64,000 nt of DNA from Sphingobacterium multivorum (GCF_900457465.1 NZ_UAUU01000011.1:124001-188000); one strand, 5' to 3'. Shown: positions 53,715 to 63,012, counted from the stretch's first letter. Program-made: numbers and translations. Notes: a model not told the origin generated them from the letters alone.

Positions 53715-55250
53715 TTAAGCTGCTTTTTTCCTTAGATTTTGCGCTATAGCCAATAAACCCCATTCTATGGACACTTTTTCCTTACCGCGGAGCATAAATC
53801 TTCGGAACCCGTGGTTCTGTTTTATGTTTCCAAAGACTGGTTCGACATCGTGACATCGCTGTTTTCTTTTGGCTATACCAACATCGCTGTTAAGCAATCC
53901 GTATGCTCTATCTTTATAAGCCTCAAGCTGTTCATTTATCTGGATGATTCTATTGCCCTGTGATTTGTGGCAAGCACCGTTCAATGGGCAGTTTGTGCAG
54001 TTTTTTGCCTGATATCTTTTTATTTTTTGCTCGAAACCTGTGGAGGTCTTTTGTGTAAATAGACCTATGCAGTTCATTTCCTGTCCCATTGGACAGATAT
54101 AGCAATCTTTTGCAGGGTTATAATGTAGTTTATCAACGGAGAATGGCTTCTTGCCCGAATAACTCTTTTTCTGCTCCTTGTCAAACATACCATATTTCAC
54201 ATAGGCCCCAATGTTTTTCCCTTCTAGTAACGCATAGTTCTCCTGGCTGCCATAGCCAGCATCTGCGGTAATGGTTTTCAGTATTTCCCCAAAGCTCGCC
54301 TCATGTTGTGCCAGATGACCGGGTAGCGTTGTGGTATCTGTGGGGTTGGGATGTATGGTGTAATTGACGATGTATTGATTGGAAGTAGATATCTGAATGT
54401 TATAACCTGGTTTGAGCTGGCCATTTTTCATATGATCCTCTTTCATGCGCATAAAAGTAGCATCGGGATCTGTCTTGCTATAACTATTTCTATCTCCAAG
54501 CGTTACTTCCTGCTCTTCATATTGAACAATCTTGGCCGGGTAGTTTTTAGTCGCATAGCGCAACTTTGCCCTCATCTTCTTGCTTACCGAAGGTTTATCG
54601 GACAAGACCCGGTTCAGGTTATCGACCGTAGCCTGAACTTTTTCGCGGTCAATTGTTGTCAGATCGGGAGGTTCCGGAAGGTTGTCCTCTGCTTTGGCGA
54701 TACTTTGGGCGTATTCCCAAATATCTTTTAAGGCAGCTTTCATCTTCTCCTTATTGGTCTGGATAGCTTTTTTCCAGACAAAGGTGTATTTGTTAGCATT
54801 GGCTTCAATCTTGGTGCCATCGGTGTAAACATCTTCTATACTCAGCAGACCTTCTTCGGATAGGAGTTTGACAACTTCTTCAAATACACTACCAAGTGCT
54901 TCTTTCAAACGAACGCCTCGAAATCTGTTGATGGTATTGTGGTCGGGATAGCTCATGCCGCTCAGCCACATGAAATTGATGTTCTCCCGGCACGCCGTTT
55001 CCAATTTGCGACTGCTGTAGACATTGCTTACGTAGCCAAACACCAAAACTTTCAACAACATCTGCGGATGATAACTGGAGCAGCCTTTTATCTTATAAGC
55101 GTCCAATAGGGACTGAATGTTGATCCGGTTGATTACATCGTTAACGATACGTACCGGATGACCTTTGGACACCAGTTCGTCCAAAGTTGGAGGAATGGCC
55201 ATGATCTGGTCCTGATAGTAAGGCTTAAAAGTAGCTCTTTGAGATGGCAT
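53715..55250 (-). CDS. IS1182 family transposase
   Basis: The 511-residue transposase has the N-terminal DUF772-type domain (YYQDQIMAIPPTLDELVSKGHPVRIVNDVI, then SYPDHNTINRFR) and a C-terminal DDE domain with DVYTDGTKIEANANKY, DAGYGSQENYALLEG and HDVEPVFGNIKQNHGFRRFMLRG, the last containing the catalytic Glu. A four-cysteine region (CPMGQEMNC ... CTNCPLNGACH) lies between. The frame is intact, so it may be active. Confidence 0.93.
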   Translation of the reverse strand: MPSQRATFKPYYQDQIMAIPPTLDELVSKGHPVRIVNDVINRINIQSLLDAYKIKGCSSYHPQMLLKVLVFGYVSNVYSSRKLETACRENINFMWLSGMSYPDHNTINRFRGVRLKEALGSVFEEVVKLLSEEGLLSIEDVYTDGTKIEANANKYTFVWKKAIQTNKEKMKAALKDIWEYAQSIAKAEDNLPEPPDLTTIDREKVQATVDNLNRVLSDKPSVSKKMRAKLRYATKNYPAKIVQYEEQEVTLGDRNSYSKTDPDATFMRMKEDHMKNGQLKPGYNIQISTSNQYIVNYTIHPNPTDTTTLPGHLAQHEASFGEILKTITADAGYGSQENYALLEGKNIGAYVKYGMFDKEQKKSYSGKKPFSVDKLHYNPAKDCYICPMGQEMNCIGLFTQKTSTGFEQKIKRYQAKNCTNCPLNGACHKSQGNRIIQINEQLEAYKDRAYGLLNSDVGIAKRKQRCHDVEPVFGNIKQNHGFRRFMLRGKEKVSIEWGLLAIAQNLRKKAA

Positions 55251-55331
55251 ATATCCTTTTTGTTTACACTATAAATATATGAAAATCAAACCGTTAAAAC
55301 AAATAATAAACCTTAGATAATGCAAAAAAAG

Positions 55332-55361
55332 AGACTGCCTTTTTGAGACAGCCTCTTTTTA
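55332..55361 (-). repeat. IS1182 right end hairpin
   Basis: AGAGACTGCCT and AGACAGCCTCT pair with two mismatches around TTTTG and are flanked by A and T runs, matching the left end in kind. It may act as a terminator in both directions. Confidence 0.55.
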
Positions 55362-55613
55362 TGTTTTTTTTCAACTAAATAAGGGTATATCATTTAATTG
55401 ATTAAAAATGAATGTGTGTTTTTAAATATTGTTTAGTAATTTTCGGAAAAACCAATCACAGGAAACTTTGGGTTTCTAAATTAACTAAGGTTGACCGGAG
55501 CACTGTCTTTTTCTGGAGCTTCTTTGAGAGCTAGTGGAATATAGTAACATGTAGTTTGCGCTCGTAGCGTTAGCGTATTAACGGAGAATTATACAATAAA
55601 TAAAGATATATAC
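55362..55613. other. upstream region of the M28 peptidase gene
   Basis: No gene is seen. A TAGTTTG sequence near 55553, one base short of the -7 consensus, lies about 55 bases before the start codon. Confidence 0.4.
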
Positions 55614-57182
55614 ATGAAGGTAGATTTAATGAAACAGCGTGGAATGAAATCTTTAGGGCTGGCACTTCTATTGCTGAGCACTCCAGCTATTTTTGCTCAA
55701 AATAAAGAAGCGATGGTTTCGTCAATTGTGCAGGAGGCAAATGCAAATTCACAATTGGAGAAGTATGCGTTTGAGCTTGTCGATATGATTGGCCCCCGTC
55801 TTGTCGGGAGTCCACAAATGCAACAGGCGCATGATTGGGTTGTCAAAAATTATAATGCGCTTGGCGCACAAGCCCGCAATGAGCCCTATGGTGAATGGCG
55901 TTCGTGGGAACGAGGAACTTCTCAGGTGACGATGACCTATCCCCGCATAAAATCTTTGGAAGGTACACAGTTGGCGTTCAGTCCCGTGACCAAGGAGAAA
56001 GGGGTTGAAGCCGAGGTTGTGGTAATGCCTTTATTTAGTTCCCCGTCTGATTTTCAGTCTTGGCTTAAGACAGTCAAAGGCAAGATCGTATTGATTGGAA
56101 TGAATCCGCTTTCAGGACGGTCAGATGCCAACTGGAAGGAGTCAGCTTCCCCGAAAGGTTATGAAAAATATCAAGCCTTAAAAAATGATCAGTTGAAAAA
56201 ATGGGAGAGTAGTATGTCCTATACGGGAAGCACGCGTCGGACATTGCCCTTGGCTTTGGAGAATGCTGGCGCCGTTGGTGCCATTGATTCCTATTGGACA
56301 GAGTTGCCTGGTATTACACGGATTTTTGATGCGAAGTCCAAACAGATTCCGGTATTTAACGTAGGGCTGGAAGATTACGGTCTGTTATACCGCATGGCAG
56401 AACATGGGGTCAAACCTCGGGTTTCGCTGCAGGGAAATTCAAAAGAGCTTGGAATATCAAAGACCTATAATAGTATCGCAGAGATCAAGGGAAAGGAAAA
56501 ACCGGGCGAGTATGTTGTGCTTTCGGCACATCTAGATTCGTGGGACGGCGCTTCGGGAGCGACAGACAATGCGACAGGAGTAATTACCATGATGGAGGCT
56601 GTCCGCATTTTAAGGAAGGTTTACCCGGATAATAAAAGAACGATTTTGGTCGGTAACTGGGGAAGTGAGGAGCAGGGGCTGAATGGCTCTTCAGCTTTTG
56701 TCGAAGATCATCCCGAGATCGCTAAAAATATACAGGTGGTATGGAATCAGGATAACGGCACAGGGCGAATTGTCCGGATAGGGGGCAGTGGTTTTGAAAA
56801 ATCTTACGAATATATAAGCCGCTGGGTGCAATATTTGCCTGAAGAGTTCCGTAATGAAATCCAAACCAGTTTTCCAGGTATGCCGGGGACGGGGGGAAGT
56901 GATCATTCTTCTTTCGTTCAAAAAGGAATTCCGGCCTTTGGGCTCTCTTCCACATCCTGGGACTATGGTAAGGTGACCTGGCACACCAATCGGGATACCT
57001 ATGATAAGATTGTGTTTGATGAAGTAAAACAAAACGCCATTATCGTTGCGATTTTGACTTACCTTGCCTGTGAAGAGCCTGCTTTGGTCTCCCGCGATAA
57101 GATCACATTGCCAATTGATAAAGATGGCAAGCCGACGGTATGGCCAACTAATCTACAGTCTAAAAGAACGAGTGGCAACTGA
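55614..57182 (+). CDS. M28 family metallopeptidase (exported)
   Basis: The 522-residue product has a signal peptide (to about residue 29, AIFAQ), a PA-like insertion (about 120-270) and the M28 zinc-peptidase domain. The ligand motifs are VVLSAHLDSWDGASGATDNATGV (His, Asp and bridging Asp), NWGSEEQGLNGS (Glu pair), WNQDNGTG (Asp) and GTGGSDHSSF (His). It would be a periplasmic or outer-membrane-associated di-zinc aminopeptidase. Its stop overlaps the start of the next gene by one base (TGATG), so the pair is translationally coupled. Confidence 0.9.
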   Translation: MKVDLMKQRGMKSLGLALLLLSTPAIFAQNKEAMVSSIVQEANANSQLEKYAFELVDMIGPRLVGSPQMQQAHDWVVKNYNALGAQARNEPYGEWRSWERGTSQVTMTYPRIKSLEGTQLAFSPVTKEKGVEAEVVVMPLFSSPSDFQSWLKTVKGKIVLIGMNPLSGRSDANWKESASPKGYEKYQALKNDQLKKWESSMSYTGSTRRTLPLALENAGAVGAIDSYWTELPGITRIFDAKSKQIPVFNVGLEDYGLLYRMAEHGVKPRVSLQGNSKELGISKTYNSIAEIKGKEKPGEYVVLSAHLDSWDGASGATDNATGVITMMEAVRILRKVYPDNKRTILVGNWGSEEQGLNGSSAFVEDHPEIAKNIQVVWNQDNGTGRIVRIGGSGFEKSYEYISRWVQYLPEEFRNEIQTSFPGMPGTGGSDHSSFVQKGIPAFGLSSTSWDYGKVTWHTNRDTYDKIVFDEVKQNAIIVAILTYLACEEPALVSRDKITLPIDKDGKPTVWPTNLQSKRTSGN

Positions 57183-58153
57183 TGATGAAACAGCTCATTT
57201 TTGTTGGTCTATTTTTGGTGTGCGCCCTACTCTCTAATGGACAGGTTTCATTTGCCAATTTAGAAAACTACAGAACCGAGTGGTTGATCCTCCGTGAAAA
57301 TAATAATTCTCTGGTGGGGATCCGTAGTTTCACGACAAATACTGTAAAATATTATTTGACGGTAGATCCTACTACACTGCAAACGCGTATAGTAGGAGAT
57401 CGATCGGTCAGCGTTCTGTACAACGATGCGGCTCAGGTTACAAAAAGTCTAAGTGGTTCGGTATACGAAAGCTGCTTCTCTTTAGTCAGAAAAACTGAAA
57501 ACAACTTACAGGATGCGGGGCTGAATTTTAGGCTTCCCAAAGAGGCTGGTATTAATTTGACGATTGATCTATGTCCTTCACATAAACCTTTGGACAGGGC
57601 TATTTTTGAAGATCTTCTCGCTGCATTTAAGGGGATAGATCGCAGCCTGCCACTGGCCGTTTCTGTTTCGGGTAAATGGATGCTAAATCACGCCGCAGAT
57701 CTAGCATGGCTAAAGTCATTGGATGCAAAGGGAGTAAAGATTACCTGGGTCAATCATACGTATGACCATGTTTTTACTAGTAATCCTTTAACATCCAATT
57801 TTTTGCTTTCCAAAAATACGAATCTAGGTTATGAAGTGTTGGAGAATGAAAAATTGATGCTGAAAAACGGTCTTCTGCCTTCGGTATTTTTTCGTTGTCC
57901 GGGCTTAGTTTCCGATCGGCGTATCATTGAGCAACTATTGTCCTATGGTCTTATTGCGGTAGGCTCGGATGCCTGGTTGGCAAAAGGGCAGCAGGCCAAA
58001 AACGGAAGTATTGTCCTGATTCATGGTAATGGGAATGAGGAGGTTGGGGTGCAGGATTTTATCCGATTGCTTCGGACAAAATCTCAGGCCATAAAAACAA
58101 AACACTGGACATTGTATAGTTTATCCGAAGGCCTGGATCAGGAGTCACATTAA
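57182..58153 (+). CDS. polysaccharide deacetylase-like exported protein
   Basis: The 323-residue product has a signal peptide (to residue 20, SNG-Q) and a first domain of unknown type (25-115). The second part is a NodB-like fold: NLTIDLCPS (125-133) at the position of the TFDDG motif, WVNHTYDH (189-196) matching the metal motif H-[ST]-x-x-H, and FFRCPGL near 238. The second Asp of the first motif is replaced by Leu (D129-L130), so catalysis might differ. Substrate is unknown. It overlaps the M28 gene and the two probably work together in envelope or peptide-glycan turnover. Confidence 0.72.
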   Translation: MMKQLIFVGLFLVCALLSNGQVSFANLENYRTEWLILRENNNSLVGIRSFTTNTVKYYLTVDPTTLQTRIVGDRSVSVLYNDAAQVTKSLSGSVYESCFSLVRKTENNLQDAGLNFRLPKEAGINLTIDLCPSHKPLDRAIFEDLLAAFKGIDRSLPLAVSVSGKWMLNHAADLAWLKSLDAKGVKITWVNHTYDHVFTSNPLTSNFLLSKNTNLGYEVLENEKLMLKNGLLPSVFFRCPGLVSDRRIIEQLLSYGLIAVGSDAWLAKGQQAKNGSIVLIHGNGNEEVGVQDFIRLLRTKSQAIKTKHWTLYSLSEGLDQESH

Positions 58154-58170
58154 CCTGTACTAAATTGCAT

Positions 58171-58209
58171 AAAAAAGGGCAGTCCAAATCTTTTTGGATA
58201 GCCCTTTTT
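58171..58209. terminator. bidirectional hairpin terminator
   Basis: AAAAAGGGC (58172-58180) pairs with GCCCTTTTT (58201-58209), with TCC and GGA also pairing inside. It separates convergent genes. Confidence 0.75.
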
Positions 58210-58231
58210 GTGTTGTCTTGTTTTCCTGAGT

Positions 58232-60415
58232 TTATGACGGATTTTTGAGGTGCTGATTGAAGTAGTCCGCAATTTTTTCGTACATATGAATACGGTCTTT
58301 TCCCATTACATTGTGCTCATGAGTCGGGTATAGAAAATAATCTACTTGCTTTCCGGCTTTAATACAGGCTTCTAAAAACTCCATGCTGTTTTGTTGTACA
58401 ACGACAGGGTCTTGTGCGCCGTGAATAATCAATAGTCTTCCTTTCAGTTGATCGGCTTTATTGAGGAGCGATGTCAATTTATAACCTTCCGGATTTTCTT
58501 GCGGCGTGTCCATGTAGCGTTCGCCGTACATCACCTCATAAAATTTCCAGTCGATTACAGGACCTCCAGCTACTGCAGCCTTGAAGATATCGTTATGATG
58601 GAGCATGAAGGAAGTTGTCATAAAACCACCGAAACTCCACCCGAAAATACCCATGCGCTGTTGGTCAACAAAAGATTTTGATTTAAGGAACTCTATTCCT
58701 TTCATCTGGTCGGCCATTTCGTTTTGACCGAGGTTGCGATGCGTAGCTGTATAGAAATCACGGCCTCTGTAATTCGTGCCGCGATTATCCATCGTGAAGA
58801 CGATATAGCCCTGTTGCGCCATATACATATCAAAATATCCAGCGCCTCCTAGCCATTTGTTGGAAACAAGCTGCGAATGTGATCCGCCGTATAAATAATA
58901 CATGACCGGATATTTCTTAGCTGGATCAAAGTCGTTGGGATAAATGATACGTCCTGTCAATGGGTATTTCCCATCTGCAGATGTCAACTGTACAAATTCG
59001 ATTTTAGGATCATTTATTTTTCCGGAAAAAGGGTTTTCTGCATTGACTAAGGTAGTTTCTTTAGCAGATTTAACTTCTTTGACCTGAACTTTATTTGGTG
59101 TTTTTAAATTACTATATTGATCGTAGATATACTTGCCATCGCTACTTAGTGCAGCATGATGCGTACCCGATTCATTTGTTAATTGAACCGTTTTCCCAGA
59201 TTTTAGGTCGACCTCAAATAATTGGCGATCTAAACCGTTGTTGGTGACTCCTGTATAGCTAACTTTGCTGCCATCAGCCGAAAAGTCGAGCAATGCCTCC
59301 ATAACGATGTCTTTATAGCCGAGTTTTTTGATCAGATTACCTTCCGTGTTGTAGAGGTAAAGTTGATTATAGCCATCTCTATCGGATTGATAAAGGAATT
59401 GATCCGGTTTGTTTGGTAAGAATGTCAATGGGTTTTCAGGTTCAACCCAGGTTGTCGCAGTTTCTTCAAACAGGGTTTTGACCAAAGAACCGTTTTCTGC
59501 ATTATATTTGTTGACTTTAAGATCATTTTGCCCACGGTTAAGTACTCCGACGTAGATGTATTTACCCGAAGGATCCCAGGTAACCATGGTCAAATACTGC
59601 TCTGAATGCTCACCGGTTTGAAGGGTTACCTTTTGTCCCGTAGTGGTGTTGTAAACGATCAACGAAACTTCTTCCGATTTTTGGCCTGTCATTGGATATT
59701 TAATCCATTTGATATTCGTAATTTTGGAACTCCATTGCGGTAATGGATAATTGGCGACCATCGTTTCGTCTTTGTGATAGTACAGCAGTTTGTCATTTTG
59801 ATTGTTCCACCACATTCCTTTCTTGATGCCAAATTCCTGGCGATGGGTGTAATCACTACCATTGACAATTCCTTTGTCGTTATCGTTGGTGACGGAAGTA
59901 ATTTTGCCGTCTTTGTCAACAATTGCGATGTTATTGTCTACTAAGTAGGCGATTTTTGAAAAATCCGAACTTACCTCGCGATTAGTTCCCTTGTTGTCAT
60001 TGCCGATAAAGCTTTCAATATTTTTTGATTTGATATTGTAAGCCACCGTGTAAGTTTTATCTTTTCCATCGACTTGGAGTAATAGCGCGTTTCCATCACG
60101 CCATTTATAGTCGTAAGGAAACATCCGCAGATTGAATGTTTCGCCCGGAATAGCCGTTTTTAGTGCTTTTTCGAGGTCTGTTTTAGAGACCAGATTTGTT
60201 TCGCTCCAGTTGCTGGAAGCGCTTTTTGATAATAGATTCTGATACGATTTATCGAGATAGGAGAGGTTGTTTGATTTTGGGATCCACGATGCTCCGGCTA
60301 TTGATGTTGGGGCGTAAGTTCGGGGTCCAAATACTGTTTCTTCTAAATTGAGGTTGCGTTGTGCATAGCTGCTGATGGAGCTTGCCAACAAGAAGAATAG
60401 CGCAATTCTTTTCAT
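58232..60415 (-). CDS. S9 family peptidase (dipeptidyl peptidase IV-like)
   Basis: The 727-residue product has a signal peptide (MKRIALFFLLASSISSYAQ), an eight-bladed DPP4-type propeller (about 40-470) and the alpha/beta hydrolase domain. The catalytic triad appears as Ser594 in GWSFGG, Asp669 in IHGAQDPV and His699 or His701 in PTHEHNV. It would cleave X-Pro or X-Ala dipeptides from peptide N-termini in the periplasm. It stands alone between two terminator-like hairpins. Confidence 0.93.
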   Translation of the reverse strand: MKRIALFFLLASSISSYAQRNLNLEETVFGPRTYAPTSIAGASWIPKSNNLSYLDKSYQNLLSKSASSNWSETNLVSKTDLEKALKTAIPGETFNLRMFPYDYKWRDGNALLLQVDGKDKTYTVAYNIKSKNIESFIGNDNKGTNREVSSDFSKIAYLVDNNIAIVDKDGKITSVTNDNDKGIVNGSDYTHRQEFGIKKGMWWNNQNDKLLYYHKDETMVANYPLPQWSSKITNIKWIKYPMTGQKSEEVSLIVYNTTTGQKVTLQTGEHSEQYLTMVTWDPSGKYIYVGVLNRGQNDLKVNKYNAENGSLVKTLFEETATTWVEPENPLTFLPNKPDQFLYQSDRDGYNQLYLYNTEGNLIKKLGYKDIVMEALLDFSADGSKVSYTGVTNNGLDRQLFEVDLKSGKTVQLTNESGTHHAALSSDGKYIYDQYSNLKTPNKVQVKEVKSAKETTLVNAENPFSGKINDPKIEFVQLTSADGKYPLTGRIIYPNDFDPAKKYPVMYYLYGGSHSQLVSNKWLGGAGYFDMYMAQQGYIVFTMDNRGTNYRGRDFYTATHRNLGQNEMADQMKGIEFLKSKSFVDQQRMGIFGWSFGGFMTTSFMLHHNDIFKAAVAGGPVIDWKFYEVMYGERYMDTPQENPEGYKLTSLLNKADQLKGRLLIIHGAQDPVVVQQNSMEFLEACIKAGKQVDYFLYPTHEHNVMGKDRIHMYEKIADYFNQHLKNPS

Positions 60416-60684
60416 TAAACTGTAATATTGTGTGAATGTTTATACACAACGGCATACGTGAGCCCATTCCAGTGGTTATTTTGCGCTTCATTAGTCCAAT
60501 AATCACATGAGGCTTCTAAACCTGTTGCGATAGGAAATTAAAGGCACAAGTAGCTCATTACATTCCGTTTGTTTTTAAATTTTATAGGGCTAAATTAGGG
60601 AAATAGCCCTATAAAACCTAGTACAGAATTGTTGCTTTTCTAACTTAAATTGTTTGTTGTAAACCGCTACGTCTTGCTGCTAAG
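60416..60684. other. spacer with a 13-bp inverted repeat
   Basis: No gene is seen. TTTTATAGGGCTA (60580-60592) pairs perfectly with TAGCCCTATAAAA (60604-60616). It is about 70 bases past the stop of the minus-strand DUF1080 gene and may terminate it, although the following T run is weak. Confidence 0.6.
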
Positions 60685-61413
60685 TTATAGTTTACGTAGC
60701 CAGATGTTTCTGAACTGGACCAGATCACCATGATCCTGCAATACAATTGGACCTGGGCCGTGGCTTATTTGCTTTGGTAGTCCGATATATTCGGTTGTGC
60801 CATCGATTTGGGTATTGTTTTGTACAACGACGCCATTATGGAGGACCGTTACTGTTCCTTTAGCGGTCAAGATTCCATCCTTATTGAACTGAGGGGCTTT
60901 ATAAATAATATCGTACACATGCCATTTTTCCGGAGCAATTACCTGCGCCAGGGGTGGGCGTTGTTTGTAAATACTGCCCGCTCCGCCATTGACATAGGTT
61001 GGGTTGTTATTGTTGTCCAATACCTGAATTTCATAAAGCCCTTGTAGGAAAATTCCGCTATTACCTCTTCCTTGGCCCTCGCCTTTGATTACTTCGGGGC
61101 TTTTCCATTCAATATGCAATTGAAAATCGCTAAAGTGTTCGTTGGTCTCAATGGCTCCAGCCCCCGGTTTTACTTCAAGTACGTTGTTGGCTACCGTCCA
61201 ATTGGCTTTGCCTTTTTCACTTTTCCATTGACTAAGATCCTTGCCGTCAAAAAGGACAATGGCATCGCTTGGTATACCCTGATTGATTGTAACTGTCGGT
61301 GGTACCGGACTATAATATTCGGTGTCGCTGGGTTTCATATTTGTTTGGGCCTGTAATGCAGTGGCGCCAAATAAGAGTGTTGTTGCTATCGCTGAGGATA
61401 AAGAAAAGTTCAT
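60685..61413 (-). CDS. exported DUF1080 (3-keto-disaccharide hydrolase-type) protein
   Basis: From ATG 61411-61413 the product is 242 residues with a signal peptide (MNFSLSSAIATTLLFGATALQAQ). It is almost only a DUF1080 domain: VLFDGKDLSQWKSEKG, HFSDFQLHIEWKSP, GNSGIFLQGLYEIQVLDN and GPIVLQDHGDLVQFRNIWLRKL. It is shorter than the 2271-3251 protein, which has an extra N-terminal domain. The upstream frame to 61455 would put 14 residues before the signal peptide. Substrate is unknown. It is divergent from folB. Confidence 0.88.
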   Translation of the reverse strand: MNFSLSSAIATTLLFGATALQAQTNMKPSDTEYYSPVPPTVTINQGIPSDAIVLFDGKDLSQWKSEKGKANWTVANNVLEVKPGAGAIETNEHFSDFQLHIEWKSPEVIKGEGQGRGNSGIFLQGLYEIQVLDNNNNPTYVNGGAGSIYKQRPPLAQVIAPEKWHVYDIIYKAPQFNKDGILTAKGTVTVLHNGVVVQNNTQIDGTTEYIGLPKQISHGPGPIVLQDHGDLVQFRNIWLRKL

Positions 61414-61485
61414 CTGTTGGGTTTTTGGTATGGTTAAATATACAAATAATCCCACTTGTTTGGAACAATTTCAGTAGGTTTGTGC

Positions 61486-61854
61486 ATGGCAACCATTTTA
61501 CAGACAGTATCGCTGAAAGAAGCTCGGTTCTATGCACCAATAGGTTACTATGAAGAAGAACAGGTGCTAGGCAATGAATTTTTTGTTTCTATTGACGTAT
61601 GTTTTCCCTTTTTGAATGCCGAGACAGAGGACTTAAACAATACGCTCAACTACGAAGAACTTTACCAGATTACAGCCGGTGTCATGCTACCTAAACGCAA
61701 ACTACTGGAATCTGCGGCTTCAGAAATACTTGAACAGATTCGGGAAAGAGTATCCCATGCTCTGACGATCGAAGTGGTGATACGCAAATCGAACCCTCCC
61801 TTTGGAGGGGACCTTTCTTGCTCCCAAGTTAGTCTTAAATATTTTAAGGATTAA
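61486..61854 (+). CDS. folB: dihydroneopterin aldolase
   Basis: From ATG 61486 the product is 122 residues, the standard FolB length. It has LKEARFYAPIGYYEEEQVLGNEFFVSIDV at the N-terminus, LNYEELYQI in the middle (Glu of the pterin site), and IRKSNPPFGGDLSCSQVSLKY at the C-terminus. It converts dihydroneopterin to 6-hydroxymethyl-dihydropterin plus glycolaldehyde in folate synthesis. The frame is open to 61456, but the added residues are not family-like. It forms tetramers or octamers in known members. Confidence 0.93.
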   Translation: MATILQTVSLKEARFYAPIGYYEEEQVLGNEFFVSIDVCFPFLNAETEDLNNTLNYEELYQITAGVMLPKRKLLESAASEILEQIRERVSHALTIEVVIRKSNPPFGGDLSCSQVSLKYFKD

Positions 61855-61891
61855 AACGAAACTGGATCAGCGATATACCAACTGAAAGATT

Positions 61892-61899
61892 TAGTTTTG
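61892..61899 (+). promoter_or_regulatory. -7 element TAGTTTTG of the AAA ATPase gene
   Basis: Exact TAnnTTTG match, 33 bases upstream of the start at 61933. Confidence 0.55.
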
Positions 61900-61932
61900 C
61901 CAATCGTTATCTGATAGTCTTAAATTAATAGT

Positions 61933-62643
61933 ATGAATATTTACGATCTTGTCATAGCCGATAAGGAAAGGATTGCTTTGGAGGATGTTTTCTTGGAAAA
62001 GGACAGCCGTCAAAAGCTGCATCAGCTGATTAAAGAGCATCGTTATATTAAAGAGCTTTCGCAATATGGTCTGCCGGTGAGCAATAAGATTTTACTGCAC
62101 GGTTATTCGGGTTGCGGAAAAACAACAACGGCGAAAGCGCTGGCTACAGCGCTTGAAAAACCAATTTATGTGTTGAATTTGAGCAACCTCATTTCTTCTC
62201 GTATTGGCGAAACCTCGCAGCACATCAAACAGGTCTTTGATAAAGCAGGGCGTGAAAAAGCAGTTCTGTTTTTAGATGAATTCGATCAGATCGGAAAGGC
62301 GCGGATTAGTGAAGAAAAGGATGTGGGTGAAATGCGCCGTCTCGTGAACACCATTATACAGCTGATCGATTATTTTCCTGCTGAAGCGGTATTGATTGCA
62401 GCAACGAATCATCCTGAAATATTGGATACAGCCATTATCCGGCGGTTTCAGCTTCGTTTGGCTTTTGAGTTGCCGACCATAGTACAACTGGATGCCTATT
62501 ATGATAAATTATTTACGCCATTTCCACATTATGCTGATGTCGTACAGCGACGCTATGGGATCTCCTATGCAGAGGCTAAGGACTATATTTACGATGCTGT
62601 CAAATTCTTATTGATTGCTTCGCTGGAACAAAATCAACCTTAA
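61933..62643 (+). CDS. AAA family ATPase
   Basis: The 236-residue protein is a single AAA+ module. It has Walker A GYSGCGKTT (57-65), Walker B VLFLDEFD (111-118), sensor 1 AATNHPEILD (156-165) and paired arginines (170-171, IIRRFQL) at the Arg-finger place. There is a short N-terminal helical part (1-50) and no partner domain. In some Bacteroidota such small ATPases pair with S8 peptidases or other partners, but none is adjacent here. It likely acts as a hexameric remodelling enzyme; the target is unknown. Confidence 0.82.
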   Translation: MNIYDLVIADKERIALEDVFLEKDSRQKLHQLIKEHRYIKELSQYGLPVSNKILLHGYSGCGKTTTAKALATALEKPIYVLNLSNLISSRIGETSQHIKQVFDKAGREKAVLFLDEFDQIGKARISEEKDVGEMRRLVNTIIQLIDYFPAEAVLIAATNHPEILDTAIIRRFQLRLAFELPTIVQLDAYYDKLFTPFPHYADVVQRRYGISYAEAKDYIYDAVKFLLIASLEQNQP

Positions 62644-62966
62644 TGGTTTTTTGAACGTTACGTTTCGGATGCCTAATAAAATACCAACTTCTGATAACAT
62701 CTTTTTCTCTTATATGATACACTACTATTCGAACGCTCTGTTTGAGGTGCTCAGTAAAAATAACAACGTTTCATAAAAGATTTTTCTCTTATACGGTACG
62801 CTGCTAATTGAGCGCTCTGTTTAAGACTCTTAATAGAAAATGACAATTTCTGATAAACTGTTTTATCTCCTATACGTTAGTCTGTGTATAGGGACAATTT
62901 GGGATAGGGGGCAGGGAGCCCGCTAATGACCTATTGATCGCTAGGTAGTTGGAAACAGTTGTTTTT

Positions 62967-63012
62967 AAGACAAAATGACATTATTTTTTATTTTTAAATG
63001 ACATTTTGTCTT
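62967..63012 (+). promoter_or_regulatory. inverted repeat upstream of the Hsp20 gene
   Basis: AAGACAAAATG (62967-62977) pairs with CATTTTGTCTT (63002-63012), with an AT-rich loop. ATGACATT also occurs as a direct repeat inside it. It is about 95 bases before the Hsp20 start and may be an operator for a heat-shock repressor; the regulator is not known. Confidence 0.5.

Larger units (their letters stand above)
53588..55355. mobile_element. IS1182-family insertion sequence (ends approximate)
   Basis: The element contains one transposase on the minus strand. Its proposed ends match as an imperfect inverted repeat: GAAGCTGTCTCAAAT (from 53588) against the complement of TTTTGAGACAGCCTC (to 55355), 13 of 15 bases. 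Each end also forms a hairpin followed by T residues. No target duplication was found, so ends may be off by a few bases. Confidence 0.7.

Noticed and set aside
61933..62643. Anti-phage defence operon
   Set aside because: Only a lone AAA ATPase is present with no nuclease, protease or sensor gene next to it; calling it a defence system would be unsupported.
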